Made by a program: the position numbers and the translations under genes. From an uncultured Chitinophagaceae bacterium (GTDB taxonomy: Bacteria > Bacteroidota > Bacteroidia > Chitinophagales > Chitinophagaceae), in the NCBI GenBank assembly GCA_946885665.1, contig CAMPGT010000031.1:1-21642 (forward strand): a stretch of DNA of 21,642 bases, read 5' to 3'. Below, piece by piece: positions 9,360-16,907 of this stretch; within the stretch, counting starts at the first letter, position 1, and the number at the start of each line of letters is the position of its first letter. A model generated the notes under the pieces. That model saw nothing but the letters and a program-made list of their open reading frames with translations. It was not told where the DNA came from and did no database searches.

Positions 9360-10208
9360 ATGACGAAAATTAAACTGGCCTGCGAAACGTACACATGGCA
9401 AATGCCGGGCGAACAATACAAAGGAAAGCTTGAACATATCATGGAAGTGGCTTCGCGCGCGGGGTTCAGGGGTATCGAGCCCGATTCAAGCTTCCTGCAT
9501 CACCTCTCCGATCCTGCACTGATGAAGGCCGCGCTGCAACAATACAATCTTGAATTGTCAGTTTTCTGTTATGTTGAAGATTGGCGGTACGCAAACGAAA
9601 CGCCGGATGAACAGCAAAGAGCCAATGCCTGGCTCAAATTCATGGAGCACTTTCCCGACACCATTTTTTTGCTGGTGCAAATGCCCGGAAAAGACAGGCA
9701 AAACCTTGAAGAGCGGCAGCAGAATTTATTGTCGTGTGTAAACGCTATCGCGAAAAGAGCGGCCGATAAAGGCATTGAATGTTCTTATCATCCCAATTCG
9801 CCGATGGGTTCAGTTTTTCGTACGCACGAAGATTACAAGATCCTGCTTAATGGCCTCGATAGCTCGGCAATTAAATACACGCCGGATGTCGGACATATCG
9901 CAAAGGCAGGGATGGATCCCCTCGCCATCGTACAGGAATACCGCGACCTGGTGAACTGCATTCACTACAAAGACATGTATAACGATGGAAGATGGGCGCC
10001 GATGGGTGAAGGATCGATTGATTTTACAGGCATTACGAACTATCTGAAGAAAACCGGTTTTGAAGGATGGATAGTAGTGGAAGATGAATGTGATGAAGCC
10101 ATTACCGATCCTGATTCGGTAGCCATGAAGGACGGCCTGTATAACCGCCAGGTACTTGAGCCATTGATCTCCCACACATCCAAAACCCAGTTCAACAACG
10201 AGCTTTAA
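9360..10208 (+). CDS. Sugar phosphate isomerase/epimerase, IolE-like TIM barrel
   Basis: The 282-residue product is a xylose-isomerase-like TIM barrel of the AP-endonuclease 2 superfamily, without a signal peptide and so cytosolic. It resembles 2-keto-myo-inositol dehydratase (IolE) in the order YHPNSPMGS (143-151), TPDVGHIAKAG (174-184), IHYKDM (201-206), MGEGSIDF (215-222) and GWIVVEDE (236-243). His144, Asp176, His202 and Glu241 are the likely metal and catalytic positions. Members of this superfamily dehydrate, epimerise or isomerise keto-sugars; the exact reaction here is open. The start is 3 bp after the hydrolase stop and the next gene follows by 10 bp, so it is clearly in the operon. 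It is not a close paralogue of the next gene although both share the fold. Confidence 0.88.
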   Translation: MTKIKLACETYTWQMPGEQYKGKLEHIMEVASRAGFRGIEPDSSFLHHLSDPALMKAALQQYNLELSVFCYVEDWRYANETPDEQQRANAWLKFMEHFPDTIFLLVQMPGKDRQNLEERQQNLLSCVNAIAKRAADKGIECSYHPNSPMGSVFRTHEDYKILLNGLDSSAIKYTPDVGHIAKAGMDPLAIVQEYRDLVNCIHYKDMYNDGRWAPMGEGSIDFTGITNYLKKTGFEGWIVVEDECDEAITDPDSVAMKDGLYNRQVLEPLISHTSKTQFNNEL

Positions 10209-10218
10209 TTTTTTTGAG

Positions 10219-11178
10219 ATGACGCATAACAGAAGGAAATTTTTAAGTCAGGTAGCCGCCATGGGCCTCCTGCCGTTGATGCCCTCACCGGCTTTGGAGT
10301 CGACCATCGATGATACCTACAAGGGTAAGAACAAAGTTGGTTTCAACCTTTTGTTGTGGTCGGCCGTTGTTTCGGAAAAAATGAATGAAATCGCCTCGAG
10401 GCTAAAGGAAACAGGATATGATGGCGTTGAGGTAGCGATGGCTGAAACAAGTACGGGCCCCTATGTTTCTTTTGGCAAATATGTGAAGCAGCTTGGTCTC
10501 GAAACTTCAGTTGTCCTTGCCGTGGGTGAACAGGACGACCCGATCAGTGAATCAAAAGCCGTGCGGGATCGTGCGCTTCAAAAAATTAAATGGTCCATCG
10601 ACCGTGCCAACGACCTTGGTGCAAAAGTGATCTGCGGTCCCTTTCATTCAGCATTCGCCACGTTCCGCAAAAGGCCTCCCAACGAAGACGAGTATAAGCG
10701 AAGTGCCGAGGTGTTGCACGCAGCCGGTGAATATGCCGCAACTTCAGGCATCACATTAACGATAGAGGCGATTAACCGCTTTGAATGTTATTTATGCAAT
10801 ACCATTGCACAATTAGATAAACTGGTAAAGCTTACGGATCATCCCAACGTGCGTCCGATGTTTGATACGCATCACGCCAATATCGAAGAGAAGAACATCA
10901 AAGACGTCATCAAAACGATCGCAGGTTCCATCGCTCATGTTCACATCAGTGAAAATGACAGAGGAGCACCCGGCGATGGACACGTTGATTTCGACAGTGT
11001 ATTTTCCGGTCTTGCTGAAGTGAATTACAAAGGCTGGCTAACGATAGAGTCGTTTTCGCGCAATGATGTTGAATTTGCAAATTCAATTCACGTGTGGCGC
11101 GAATATTCGAAACCCTGGGACGTGGCAACCAGGGGACTGACCTTAATAAAGAAAATGCAACAGAAGTATAAGTTATAA
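10219..11178 (+). CDS. Tat-exported D-tagatose 3-epimerase-like sugar epimerase
   Basis: This 319-residue TIM-barrel protein begins with a twin-arginine-type signal (NRRKFLSQVAAMGLL, residues 4-18), suggesting folded export to the periplasm. The barrel carries the hallmarks of D-tagatose/D-allulose 3-epimerases: TIEAINRFECYLCNT (181-195), FDTHHANIEE (215-224), HVHISENDRGAPGDGHVDF (240-258) and WLTIESF (273-279). The predicted metal ligands Glu183, Asp216, His242 and Glu277 are spaced 33, 26 and 35 residues, the same spacing as the known ligands in the Pseudomonas cichorii enzyme (152, 185, 211, 246). Family members epimerise free ketoses at C3; hydroxypyruvate isomerase-like activity is an alternative. 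Export is unusual for that activity. It closes the + strand unit and converges on the dehydrogenase gene with a 23-bp gap. Confidence 0.87.
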   Translation: MTHNRRKFLSQVAAMGLLPLMPSPALESTIDDTYKGKNKVGFNLLLWSAVVSEKMNEIASRLKETGYDGVEVAMAETSTGPYVSFGKYVKQLGLETSVVLAVGEQDDPISESKAVRDRALQKIKWSIDRANDLGAKVICGPFHSAFATFRKRPPNEDEYKRSAEVLHAAGEYAATSGITLTIEAINRFECYLCNTIAQLDKLVKLTDHPNVRPMFDTHHANIEEKNIKDVIKTIAGSIAHVHISENDRGAPGDGHVDFDSVFSGLAEVNYKGWLTIESFSRNDVEFANSIHVWREYSKPWDVATRGLTLIKKMQQKYKL

Positions 11179-11201
11179 GGAGTCAGTAAAGCTCTTTGAA
11201 A

Positions 11202-12212
11202 TCAGGGTTGCAGGATGACCTTTCCGCAATTGGCGGTTTGCTGTAATTCAAAAGCCTGCTCTACTTTATCGAGGGGAAACCGGTGAGTGATGAGCCGCTG
11301 TAGCTTTTCTTTTGATGCGCGGATGAGCCTGATCATTTCCGGCGCATCGTTAAGATTCCAGTGCCAGATACCATGAAGGGTAAGGCCTTTTCTTAAGAGG
11401 TCTCTGCTAATGTCGATGGTAAAATCTGATGATTCACCGATGAAAGCCACGTGTCCCTTTCTTTTGGCAGTTGTAATGGCGAGCCGTTGGTGAACCTCGC
11501 TGCCCGAACATTCGATGACTTTGCCGGCTCCTGTTCCGTCGGTGAACGCCGATATTTTTTCCTGGATGGCGCCGTCGTCGGGATCGAGAACCAGGTCGGC
11601 GCCGAGTTGGAATGCGAGCGAGCGGCGATATTCATTACGGCCGGCGCCAATCACGCGGGCGCCGCTGTACTTAGCAACGATGACTGCGCCAAGGCCCACG
11701 GGTCCGAGGCCGGTAACGAGAACAGTGTCCGCCGGCCCGATGTTCAATGCGATACCAGCGCCTAGGGCGGGACCTAGCGCACAGCATGCCATTGCTGCTT
11801 CATCATACGAAATGTCGTCGGGAATCGGTATCAGCAGCCAGTCTGGTTTGAGGACGTATTCGGCGAACGTTCCTGTGCCATATTCTATTTTATTCTTTGC
11901 CAGCGGGTCAACAATATTTTCGCAATGAATATAATCACCCTGCCTGCAGAGTTCACAATGACCGCACGGGTACTGTGGCATTACGATGACACGATCGCCG
12001 GCCTTTACTTTGCTTCCGCCAAAAGCTTTGGCAACTTCGCCGGCGGCCTCATGACCAGGATTCGTACATTCGTCGCCCCTGAAATATTTTCTGTACTCGG
12101 TGCACATGGGCGCAGAATGGATCTTGACAAGAACGAAGTGATCATCAGATTTAGGTGTTGGGGCCTCGATAACCCGTACCTTCTTCGTACCCTGAATAAC
12201 AACTGTTTTCAT
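11202..12212 (-). CDS. Zinc-dependent medium-chain alcohol/polyol dehydrogenase
   Basis: The 336-residue product is a cytosolic MDR-family NAD(P)-dependent dehydrogenase. The start is the ATG at 12212; the TTG one codon upstream is less likely. Catalytic zinc ligands are probably Cys37 (APMCTEY) and His54-Glu55 (NPGHEAAGEV), and the structural zinc site is intact with Cys83, Cys86, Cys89 and Cys97 (CGHCELCRQGDYIHC). The Rossmann nucleotide motif is TGLGPVGLG at 167-175. The pattern is that of sorbitol, threonine or general alcohol dehydrogenases; substrate choice is not readable. It is divergent from the ROK regulator and ribulokinase genes, sharing an AT-rich gap, so co-control by the ROK protein is plausible. 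A role turning a polyol into a ketose would match the neighbouring kinase, as inference. Confidence 0.92.
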   Translation of the reverse strand: MKTVVIQGTKKVRVIEAPTPKSDDHFVLVKIHSAPMCTEYRKYFRGDECTNPGHEAAGEVAKAFGGSKVKAGDRVIVMPQYPCGHCELCRQGDYIHCENIVDPLAKNKIEYGTGTFAEYVLKPDWLLIPIPDDISYDEAAMACCALGPALGAGIALNIGPADTVLVTGLGPVGLGAVIVAKYSGARVIGAGRNEYRRSLAFQLGADLVLDPDDGAIQEKISAFTDGTGAGKVIECSGSEVHQRLAITTAKRKGHVAFIGESSDFTIDISRDLLRKGLTLHGIWHWNLNDAPEMIRLIRASKEKLQRLITHRFPLDKVEQAFELQQTANCGKVILQP

Positions 12213-12365
12213 CAATAGTAAATAAATATTGGTGAACTGAATGGAAGCGTATTAAAAGTATAGATTAATTAGATATTTATCTTAAAGTGAATTGTTTCAA
12301 CTTTATTAATATTTTCAAAATGGATGCGGATCGTTTAATTGGTTCGCCGCCTTATCGCTCTGAAA
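12213..12365. promoter_or_regulatory. Divergent AT-rich promoter region between dehydrogenase and ROK genes
   Basis: This 153-bp gap separates two divergent genes and must hold both promoters. It is strongly AT-rich compared with its flanks, especially 12250-12320. A short dyad, AGATA-TT-TATCT at 12271-12282, sits near the middle and is a candidate operator for the adjacent ROK regulator. I could not find a convincing Bacteroidota promoter (TTTG, about 19 bp, TAnnTTTG) on either strand; TACTTTTA on the - strand (12253-12260 on the + strand reads TAAAAGTA) is the closest -7 match but lacks a paired -33. Confidence 0.5.
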
Positions 12366-13628
12366 ATGGAATTTACGGATAACAAAAAGATGAGTGCCCG
12401 GTTGATGAACAAGATCAACACAAGGCAGGTACTTTCTGTAATCAGGAGGCAGGAGTATATCTCCCGAGCCGAAATAGGAAAGATACTGGGCCTCACGGCG
12501 CCAACGGTTAACAGGATATTAACCCAGTTAGCCGAAACCGGTTTTGTCGAATACCTGGGCCAGGGCAAATCGGGCGGGGGCCGTCCCCCAATGCTGATAA
12601 AATTCAATGGAAAAAATAATTATGTCATCGGGATAGACATTGGCGCCACCATGATCAGGGGTGTTCTTTCGAATCTCGACGCCGAATTCATTCTCGAGAT
12701 CCAGATGTCAACCAAACTGAAATCGGGCGAGAAAGGCGTGATGGACCAGATTTTTACTTTGGTTGACCGGCTGCTGGCCCGAAAAAACTTCAATGGATCC
12801 AAAGTGCTCGGTATCGGCATCGGCGTTCCGGGTTTGATAGATCACAAGAAGGGTATCATTGACCTTTCACCTGATTTTGGATGGAAAAACATGGAGTTCA
12901 AAAGAAGACTTGCCGACAAAATAAAATTGCCGATCGTCTTTGATAACAGTACCCGCCTCATGGCCGTCGGCGAAAAAAAGTATGGCAAAGGAATGGAGCT
13001 CGACGATTATGTTGTAGTGAATGTGGGCTACGGAATTGCCGCAGGCATAGTGGCAAACGGCAAAATCCTCAGTGGTGCAAAGGGGCATGCAGGCGAATTC
13101 GGCCATATAGTTATAGACCCACACAGCGACGTGCTTTGTGAATGCGGAGGCAAAGGCCACCTTGAGGCGCTGGCATCGGGGCGGAGAATTGCCGACATGG
13201 GTAAACAGTTGCTGTCGCAGAACAAAGATCAGGATATCAAAAGAATGAGTGAAAACGACCCGCTGAACGTTTCCGCAAAAATGATAGCGACACTCGCCCG
13301 CGAGGGAAACAAAAATGCTATACGGATATTTGATGCTGCATTACAGTATCTTTCGTACGGAATTGTGAACCTGATTAACGTATTCGACCCAAAGAAGGTA
13401 TTGATAGGAGGCGGCGTGGCGTCAAACGGCGACATATTTTTCGATAACCTCAATAAACTGGTGGCGAATAATATGATGGGTGCAAAAAAAATTCCTATCG
13501 AGCCCGTGTCTTTCGGAGAGAACGCTACCCTGGTGGGTGCATGTGCGTTGGTTCTTGAAGGATTGCTGAACTTCGATATCTCGATTCCAAAAATTAAGGA
13601 GCAATCCACCATTGCTTCCGCGAAATAG
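12366..13628 (+). CDS. ROK-family transcriptional regulator (NagC/XylR-like)
   Basis: A 420-residue sugar-responsive regulator. I chose the ATG at 12366; an in-frame TTG lies nine codons upstream. Residues about 13-65 form a winged helix-turn-helix (YISRAEIGKILGLTAPTVNR), followed by GGGRPP and an actin-like ROK domain beginning YVIGIDIGAT (86-95). The sugar-binding Glu-His region is GHAGEFGH (240-247). Two positions depart from kinase-type ROK proteins: the catalytic Asp expected in the ENDTRAM-like block is Ser195 (DNSTRLMA, 193-200), and the third cysteine of the zinc loop is His265 (CECGGKGHLE, 258-267). The first change argues against sugar kinase activity and for a sensor role. It is 22 bp upstream of araB and probably regulates it and the divergent dehydrogenase. 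Confidence 0.93.
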   Translation: MEFTDNKKMSARLMNKINTRQVLSVIRRQEYISRAEIGKILGLTAPTVNRILTQLAETGFVEYLGQGKSGGGRPPMLIKFNGKNNYVIGIDIGATMIRGVLSNLDAEFILEIQMSTKLKSGEKGVMDQIFTLVDRLLARKNFNGSKVLGIGIGVPGLIDHKKGIIDLSPDFGWKNMEFKRRLADKIKLPIVFDNSTRLMAVGEKKYGKGMELDDYVVVNVGYGIAAGIVANGKILSGAKGHAGEFGHIVIDPHSDVLCECGGKGHLEALASGRRIADMGKQLLSQNKDQDIKRMSENDPLNVSAKMIATLAREGNKNAIRIFDAALQYLSYGIVNLINVFDPKKVLIGGGVASNGDIFFDNLNKLVANNMMGAKKIPIEPVSFGENATLVGACALVLEGLLNFDISIPKIKEQSTIASAK

Positions 13629-13650
13629 ATAAACAAGACATCACCAGCAT

Positions 13651-15345
13651 ATGGATCAGTATGTAATAGGAGTGGATTTCGGAACAGATTCGGTTCGCTC
13701 GATCATCGTGAACACTGCGAACGGACAGGAAATTGCATCGGCCGTTTTTTACTACCCACGATGGAAGCAGGGCCTCTATTGCAACGCCGCGAACCAACAG
13801 TTTCGGCAACACCCTCTTGATTATATCGAAGGACTTGAATCAACCATCGCATCTTGTATTGCAAACGCCGGGGCGAAGGTAGCCAGCGGTATCAGGGCCA
13901 TTTCTGTAGATACTACCGGTTCCTCACCTGTGGCTGCCGATGAATCGGGAACCCCACTCGCGCTGCTGCCTGGTTTCGAAACCAACCCCAACGCAATGTT
14001 CGTTCTCTGGAAGGACCACACAGCAATAAGGGAGGCAGAAGAAATCAACGACAGGAACCGGCGCTCGGATGTGGATTACCTGCAATTTGTGGGCGGAACC
14101 TATTCTTCCGAATGGTATTGGGCAAAGATGCTGCACGTAATTCGTACCGACAGCCAGGTGGCCAACCTCTTCTATACATTTATAGAACATTGCGACTGGA
14201 TTCCGTTCCTGCTCACAGGCGGTGTTCGTGTTTCGCAAATGAAGTGGAGCGTGTGTGCAGCCGGCCACAAAGCATTGTGGTCGGAAGAATTTGGCGGGTT
14301 TCCGCCCGATAATTTTTTTACCGGCGTCGATCCGCTTTTAAAAGGCATCGTTAACCGGTTGCCCAAAAAAACCTATACGTCCGACCAGGCTGCAGGCATC
14401 ATCAGTGAAGAGTGGGCCGACAGGCTGGGCCTGCCTGCAGATACGGTGATTGGCGTAGGCGCTTTCGATGCCCATATGGGCGCCGTTGGGGGCCAAATAC
14501 AACCCTATTTTCTCAGCAAGGTGATGGGCACATCTACGTGCGACATGCTTGTTGCCCCGCTGGCAGACCTGCAGGGCATAAAAATAAAAGGCATTTGCGG
14601 TCAGGTGAACGGGTCGATCATCCCGGGAATGATTGGTTTGGAGGCAGGACAATCGGCTTTCGGCGACGTGTACGCGTGGTTCAGGAACCTGCTCATGTGG
14701 CCCATGGATAATATTTTGAAAGAAGAAGAAGGCATTGACGCAGCAACCAAAAATAAGCTGCTGGATATTTTTGAAAAGAAGATCATCCCTGAGCTGAGCA
14801 GGCTGGCCGAACTGGAGCCGGTGGAAGAAGACACCGAACTCGCGCTCGACTGGCTCAACGGGCGCCGCACGCCCGATGCGAACCAACTCGTAAAAGGAGC
14901 GATCATGGGCCTTAACCTGGGTTCGGATGCACCGCGCATTTTTCGTGCGCTTGCCGAAGCCACCTGCTTTGGCGCCAAAAAGATTGTTGACCGGTTCAGG
15001 GAAGAGGGCATTCCCGTTAAAGGTCTGATTGGCATTGGGGGTGTGGCCCGGAAGTCACCGTTTATCATGCAAATGATGGCCGATGTGATGGACATGCCGA
15101 TCGAAATTCACCGGTCCGAACAGACGTGCGCCGCAGGCGCGGCCATGTTCGCGGCCACCGCTGCCGGCATCTATCCATCTGTTGAAAAGGCAATGGAAAA
15201 AATGGGCCGCGGCTTCGACCTTCGATATGACCCTTCTCCCGAAAAAGTAAAAATATATGCCCGACGTTTGGAGAGGTACAACCGGCTCGGCGAGTTTGCT
15301 GTAAAGGAGCTGAATGATTTGCGGCGCGCCCCGCAACCCGCTTAG
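13651..15345 (+). CDS. araB: L-ribulokinase
   Basis: This 564-residue FGGY kinase phosphorylates L-ribulose (and often other 2-ketopentoses) to the 5-phosphate in the cytosol. It follows the bacterial AraB sequence from end to end and is nearly the same length as the E. coli enzyme: GVDFGTDSVRS at the N-terminus, SVDTTGSSP, FETNPNAMFVLWKDHTA, YSSEWYWAKMLHV, GAFDAHMGAVGG, GTSTCD, GLEAGQSAFGDVYAWF, NGRRTPDANQ and GIGGVARKSP. It follows the ROK regulator by 22 bp and is probably cotranscribed. No araA isomerase or araD epimerase is in the window, which is unusual for an arabinose operon and leaves room for a role with ribulose made by the neighbouring dehydrogenase or epimerase. Its stop codon overlaps that of the convergent antiporter. 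Confidence 0.96.
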   Translation: MDQYVIGVDFGTDSVRSIIVNTANGQEIASAVFYYPRWKQGLYCNAANQQFRQHPLDYIEGLESTIASCIANAGAKVASGIRAISVDTTGSSPVAADESGTPLALLPGFETNPNAMFVLWKDHTAIREAEEINDRNRRSDVDYLQFVGGTYSSEWYWAKMLHVIRTDSQVANLFYTFIEHCDWIPFLLTGGVRVSQMKWSVCAAGHKALWSEEFGGFPPDNFFTGVDPLLKGIVNRLPKKTYTSDQAAGIISEEWADRLGLPADTVIGVGAFDAHMGAVGGQIQPYFLSKVMGTSTCDMLVAPLADLQGIKIKGICGQVNGSIIPGMIGLEAGQSAFGDVYAWFRNLLMWPMDNILKEEEGIDAATKNKLLDIFEKKIIPELSRLAELEPVEEDTELALDWLNGRRTPDANQLVKGAIMGLNLGSDAPRIFRALAEATCFGAKKIVDRFREEGIPVKGLIGIGGVARKSPFIMQMMADVMDMPIEIHRSEQTCAAGAAMFAATAAGIYPSVEKAMEKMGRGFDLRYDPSPEKVKIYARRLERYNRLGEFAVKELNDLRRAPQPA

Positions 15346-16805
15346 GAAAGTTTGAGAGAGGCTAAAACTTTGTCGAGAACTGCTTTATCATCGGCAAGAA
15401 TAAACAATACATCGCCCGGCTCGATCTGCGTTGAGCCGATCGGCTGAATGTAATACTCACTTCGCTTAATGGCCATAATATGCACCGAATAAGGAATGTT
15501 CAGTTGTACGATGCGCTTCCCAACGGCGGGTGACGTGGCAGGCACCGCAATCTCTTTCATTTCGGATCGCGCTTTATCGGGCATATCGATATTCATCGTG
15601 TCCCTTTTTTTCACATTGGGCGGCAGTGCAACGTGCAAAAACTTTGCGACATAGGCCAGTGTGGTTCCCTGCAGCAGCACGGAGGTTACAGAAATGAAAA
15701 ACACCAGGTTGAAAATAACATCAGACTTTTCAATACCGGCGATCATGGGATAAGTGGCGAAAACGATCGGGACAGCGCCTCTTAATCCCACCCATGAAAT
15801 AAAAAGTTTACTGCGAAGATTGGTTTTGAAGAAAACGAAGCTGGCGAATACGCCCAATGGCCTGGCCACAAAAATGAGGAAGGCCGAGATGAGCAGGCCG
15901 GTACCGGCCACTGCCCATACCTGTGAGGGGAAGGCAAGAAGGCCGAGCGTAAGGAACAGGATAATCTGCATGAGCCAGGCCTGCCCTTCGAAAAACCTGA
16001 TAAGGCTGCGTCGGTGAATGAAGCTGCTGCTGCCAAGGATGAGTGCAGCAAGGTAAACCGCCAGGAAGCCGTTGCCGCCAATGAAATGAGTTAGCGAGTA
16101 GGTAAGCAGCGAAAGCGCTACCAGCAAAACCGCGTACAACCCATCGTGATCGAGTTTTATTCTGTTGATGGTCCACATGCTGCCCTTTCCCATAACCAGC
16201 CCCATTAGCCCGCCAATAAAAAACTCCTTGAAGAACAGAGGCACGAATTCGCCCATGCTGAACTCGCCCTTGTCTATCATCATGGTAAATATTATCGTTA
16301 GGAAATAGGCCATGGGATCGTTGCTGCCGCTCTCCAGTTCCAGTACCGGGCGCAGTGCGCCCTTGAGTGCTATGGACTTGCTTCTCAGTATGGAAAAAAC
16401 AGCCGCCGCATCGGTAGACGACACGATTGAGCCGAGCAGCAGGCCCTCCATCAAGGTAAACCCAAGAAAATAATGGACGAACATCCCCACCGTTGCGGCC
16501 GTAACGAACACACCTATGGTGGACAGGGCCACGCCGCGCCACAGGATTGGCCGTATGCTCTGCCAGTTGGTGTCAAGACCGCCGGAAAACAGGATGAACG
16601 TTAGTGCAATAATGCCGATGATCTGCGCAATATGCGCGTTGTTGAAGTAAATACCGCCAATACCCTCCGACCCTGCAAGTATGCCCACCAGCAAAAAGAA
16701 TATCAGCGTTGGCACGCCGAAGCTGGCAGACGTTTTGCCGGCAAGAATGCTGATGAGCAATAGCACGGAAGCCACTAAAAGAAGATGTTCGACGGGTATA
16801 TTCAT
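15342..16805 (-). CDS. CPA1-family cation/proton antiporter with TrkA-C domain (NhaP2/CvrA-like)
   Basis: The 487-residue product is an inner-membrane K+ or Na+/H+ antiporter. About twelve to thirteen hydrophobic segments fill residues 1-395, starting with HLLLVASVLLLISILAG. Conserved family motifs are LFSGGLDTN (72-80), SSTDAAAVFS (129-138) and ELESGSNDPMA (156-166), whose Asp163 is the expected ion-coupling residue. The hydrophilic tail, about 400-487, is a TrkA-C (RCK-C) regulatory domain with IPYSVHIMAIKR and IEPGDVLFILAD. This layout matches potassium/proton antiporters of the NhaP2 type; the ion preference is not certain. It is shorter than E. coli NhaP2, which has an extra C-terminal domain. 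It appears to be a single-gene unit, divergent from the ATP-grasp gene and tail-to-tail with araB. Confidence 0.93.
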   Translation of the reverse strand: MNIPVEHLLLVASVLLLISILAGKTSASFGVPTLIFFLLVGILAGSEGIGGIYFNNAHIAQIIGIIALTFILFSGGLDTNWQSIRPILWRGVALSTIGVFVTAATVGMFVHYFLGFTLMEGLLLGSIVSSTDAAAVFSILRSKSIALKGALRPVLELESGSNDPMAYFLTIIFTMMIDKGEFSMGEFVPLFFKEFFIGGLMGLVMGKGSMWTINRIKLDHDGLYAVLLVALSLLTYSLTHFIGGNGFLAVYLAALILGSSSFIHRRSLIRFFEGQAWLMQIILFLTLGLLAFPSQVWAVAGTGLLISAFLIFVARPLGVFASFVFFKTNLRSKLFISWVGLRGAVPIVFATYPMIAGIEKSDVIFNLVFFISVTSVLLQGTTLAYVAKFLHVALPPNVKKRDTMNIDMPDKARSEMKEIAVPATSPAVGKRIVQLNIPYSVHIMAIKRSEYYIQPIGSTQIEPGDVLFILADDKAVLDKVLASLKLS

Positions 16806-16907
16806 TCATTGCAAATTTAAGTGGTGACGCGTGCAGGTTGTTTCAATTAATAATTATATTTAGCACCTGAAGAGATAAGGAACGCCTGCCTCGCATTGAA
16901 GCACAAA
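16806..16907. promoter_or_regulatory. Divergent gap between antiporter and first ATP-grasp gene
   Basis: This 102-bp gap should hold promoters for both divergent genes. A TATATTTA box at 16855-16862 is one base from the Bacteroidota -7 consensus TAnnTTTG on the + strand, but the nearest upstream TTG (16838-16840) is only 14 bp away, too close for a standard -33 element. The assignment of a promoter to this exact place is weak. Confidence 0.3.

Noticed and set aside
11179..11201. Possible terminator in the 23-bp gap between the epimerase and dehydrogenase genes
   Set aside because: AAAG and CTTT are near each other (around AAAGCTCTTT) but do not form a usable stem, and there is no T run.
12320..12382. 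Short ORF of 20 codons overlapping the ROK start, as a leader peptide
   Set aside because: No peptide features, different frame, and its length is expected by chance.
15808..16542. Long - strand frame (244 codons) inside the antiporter gene
   Set aside because: It is a shifted frame of a clear membrane protein gene, with composition rich in Arg, His and Cys and no family likeness.
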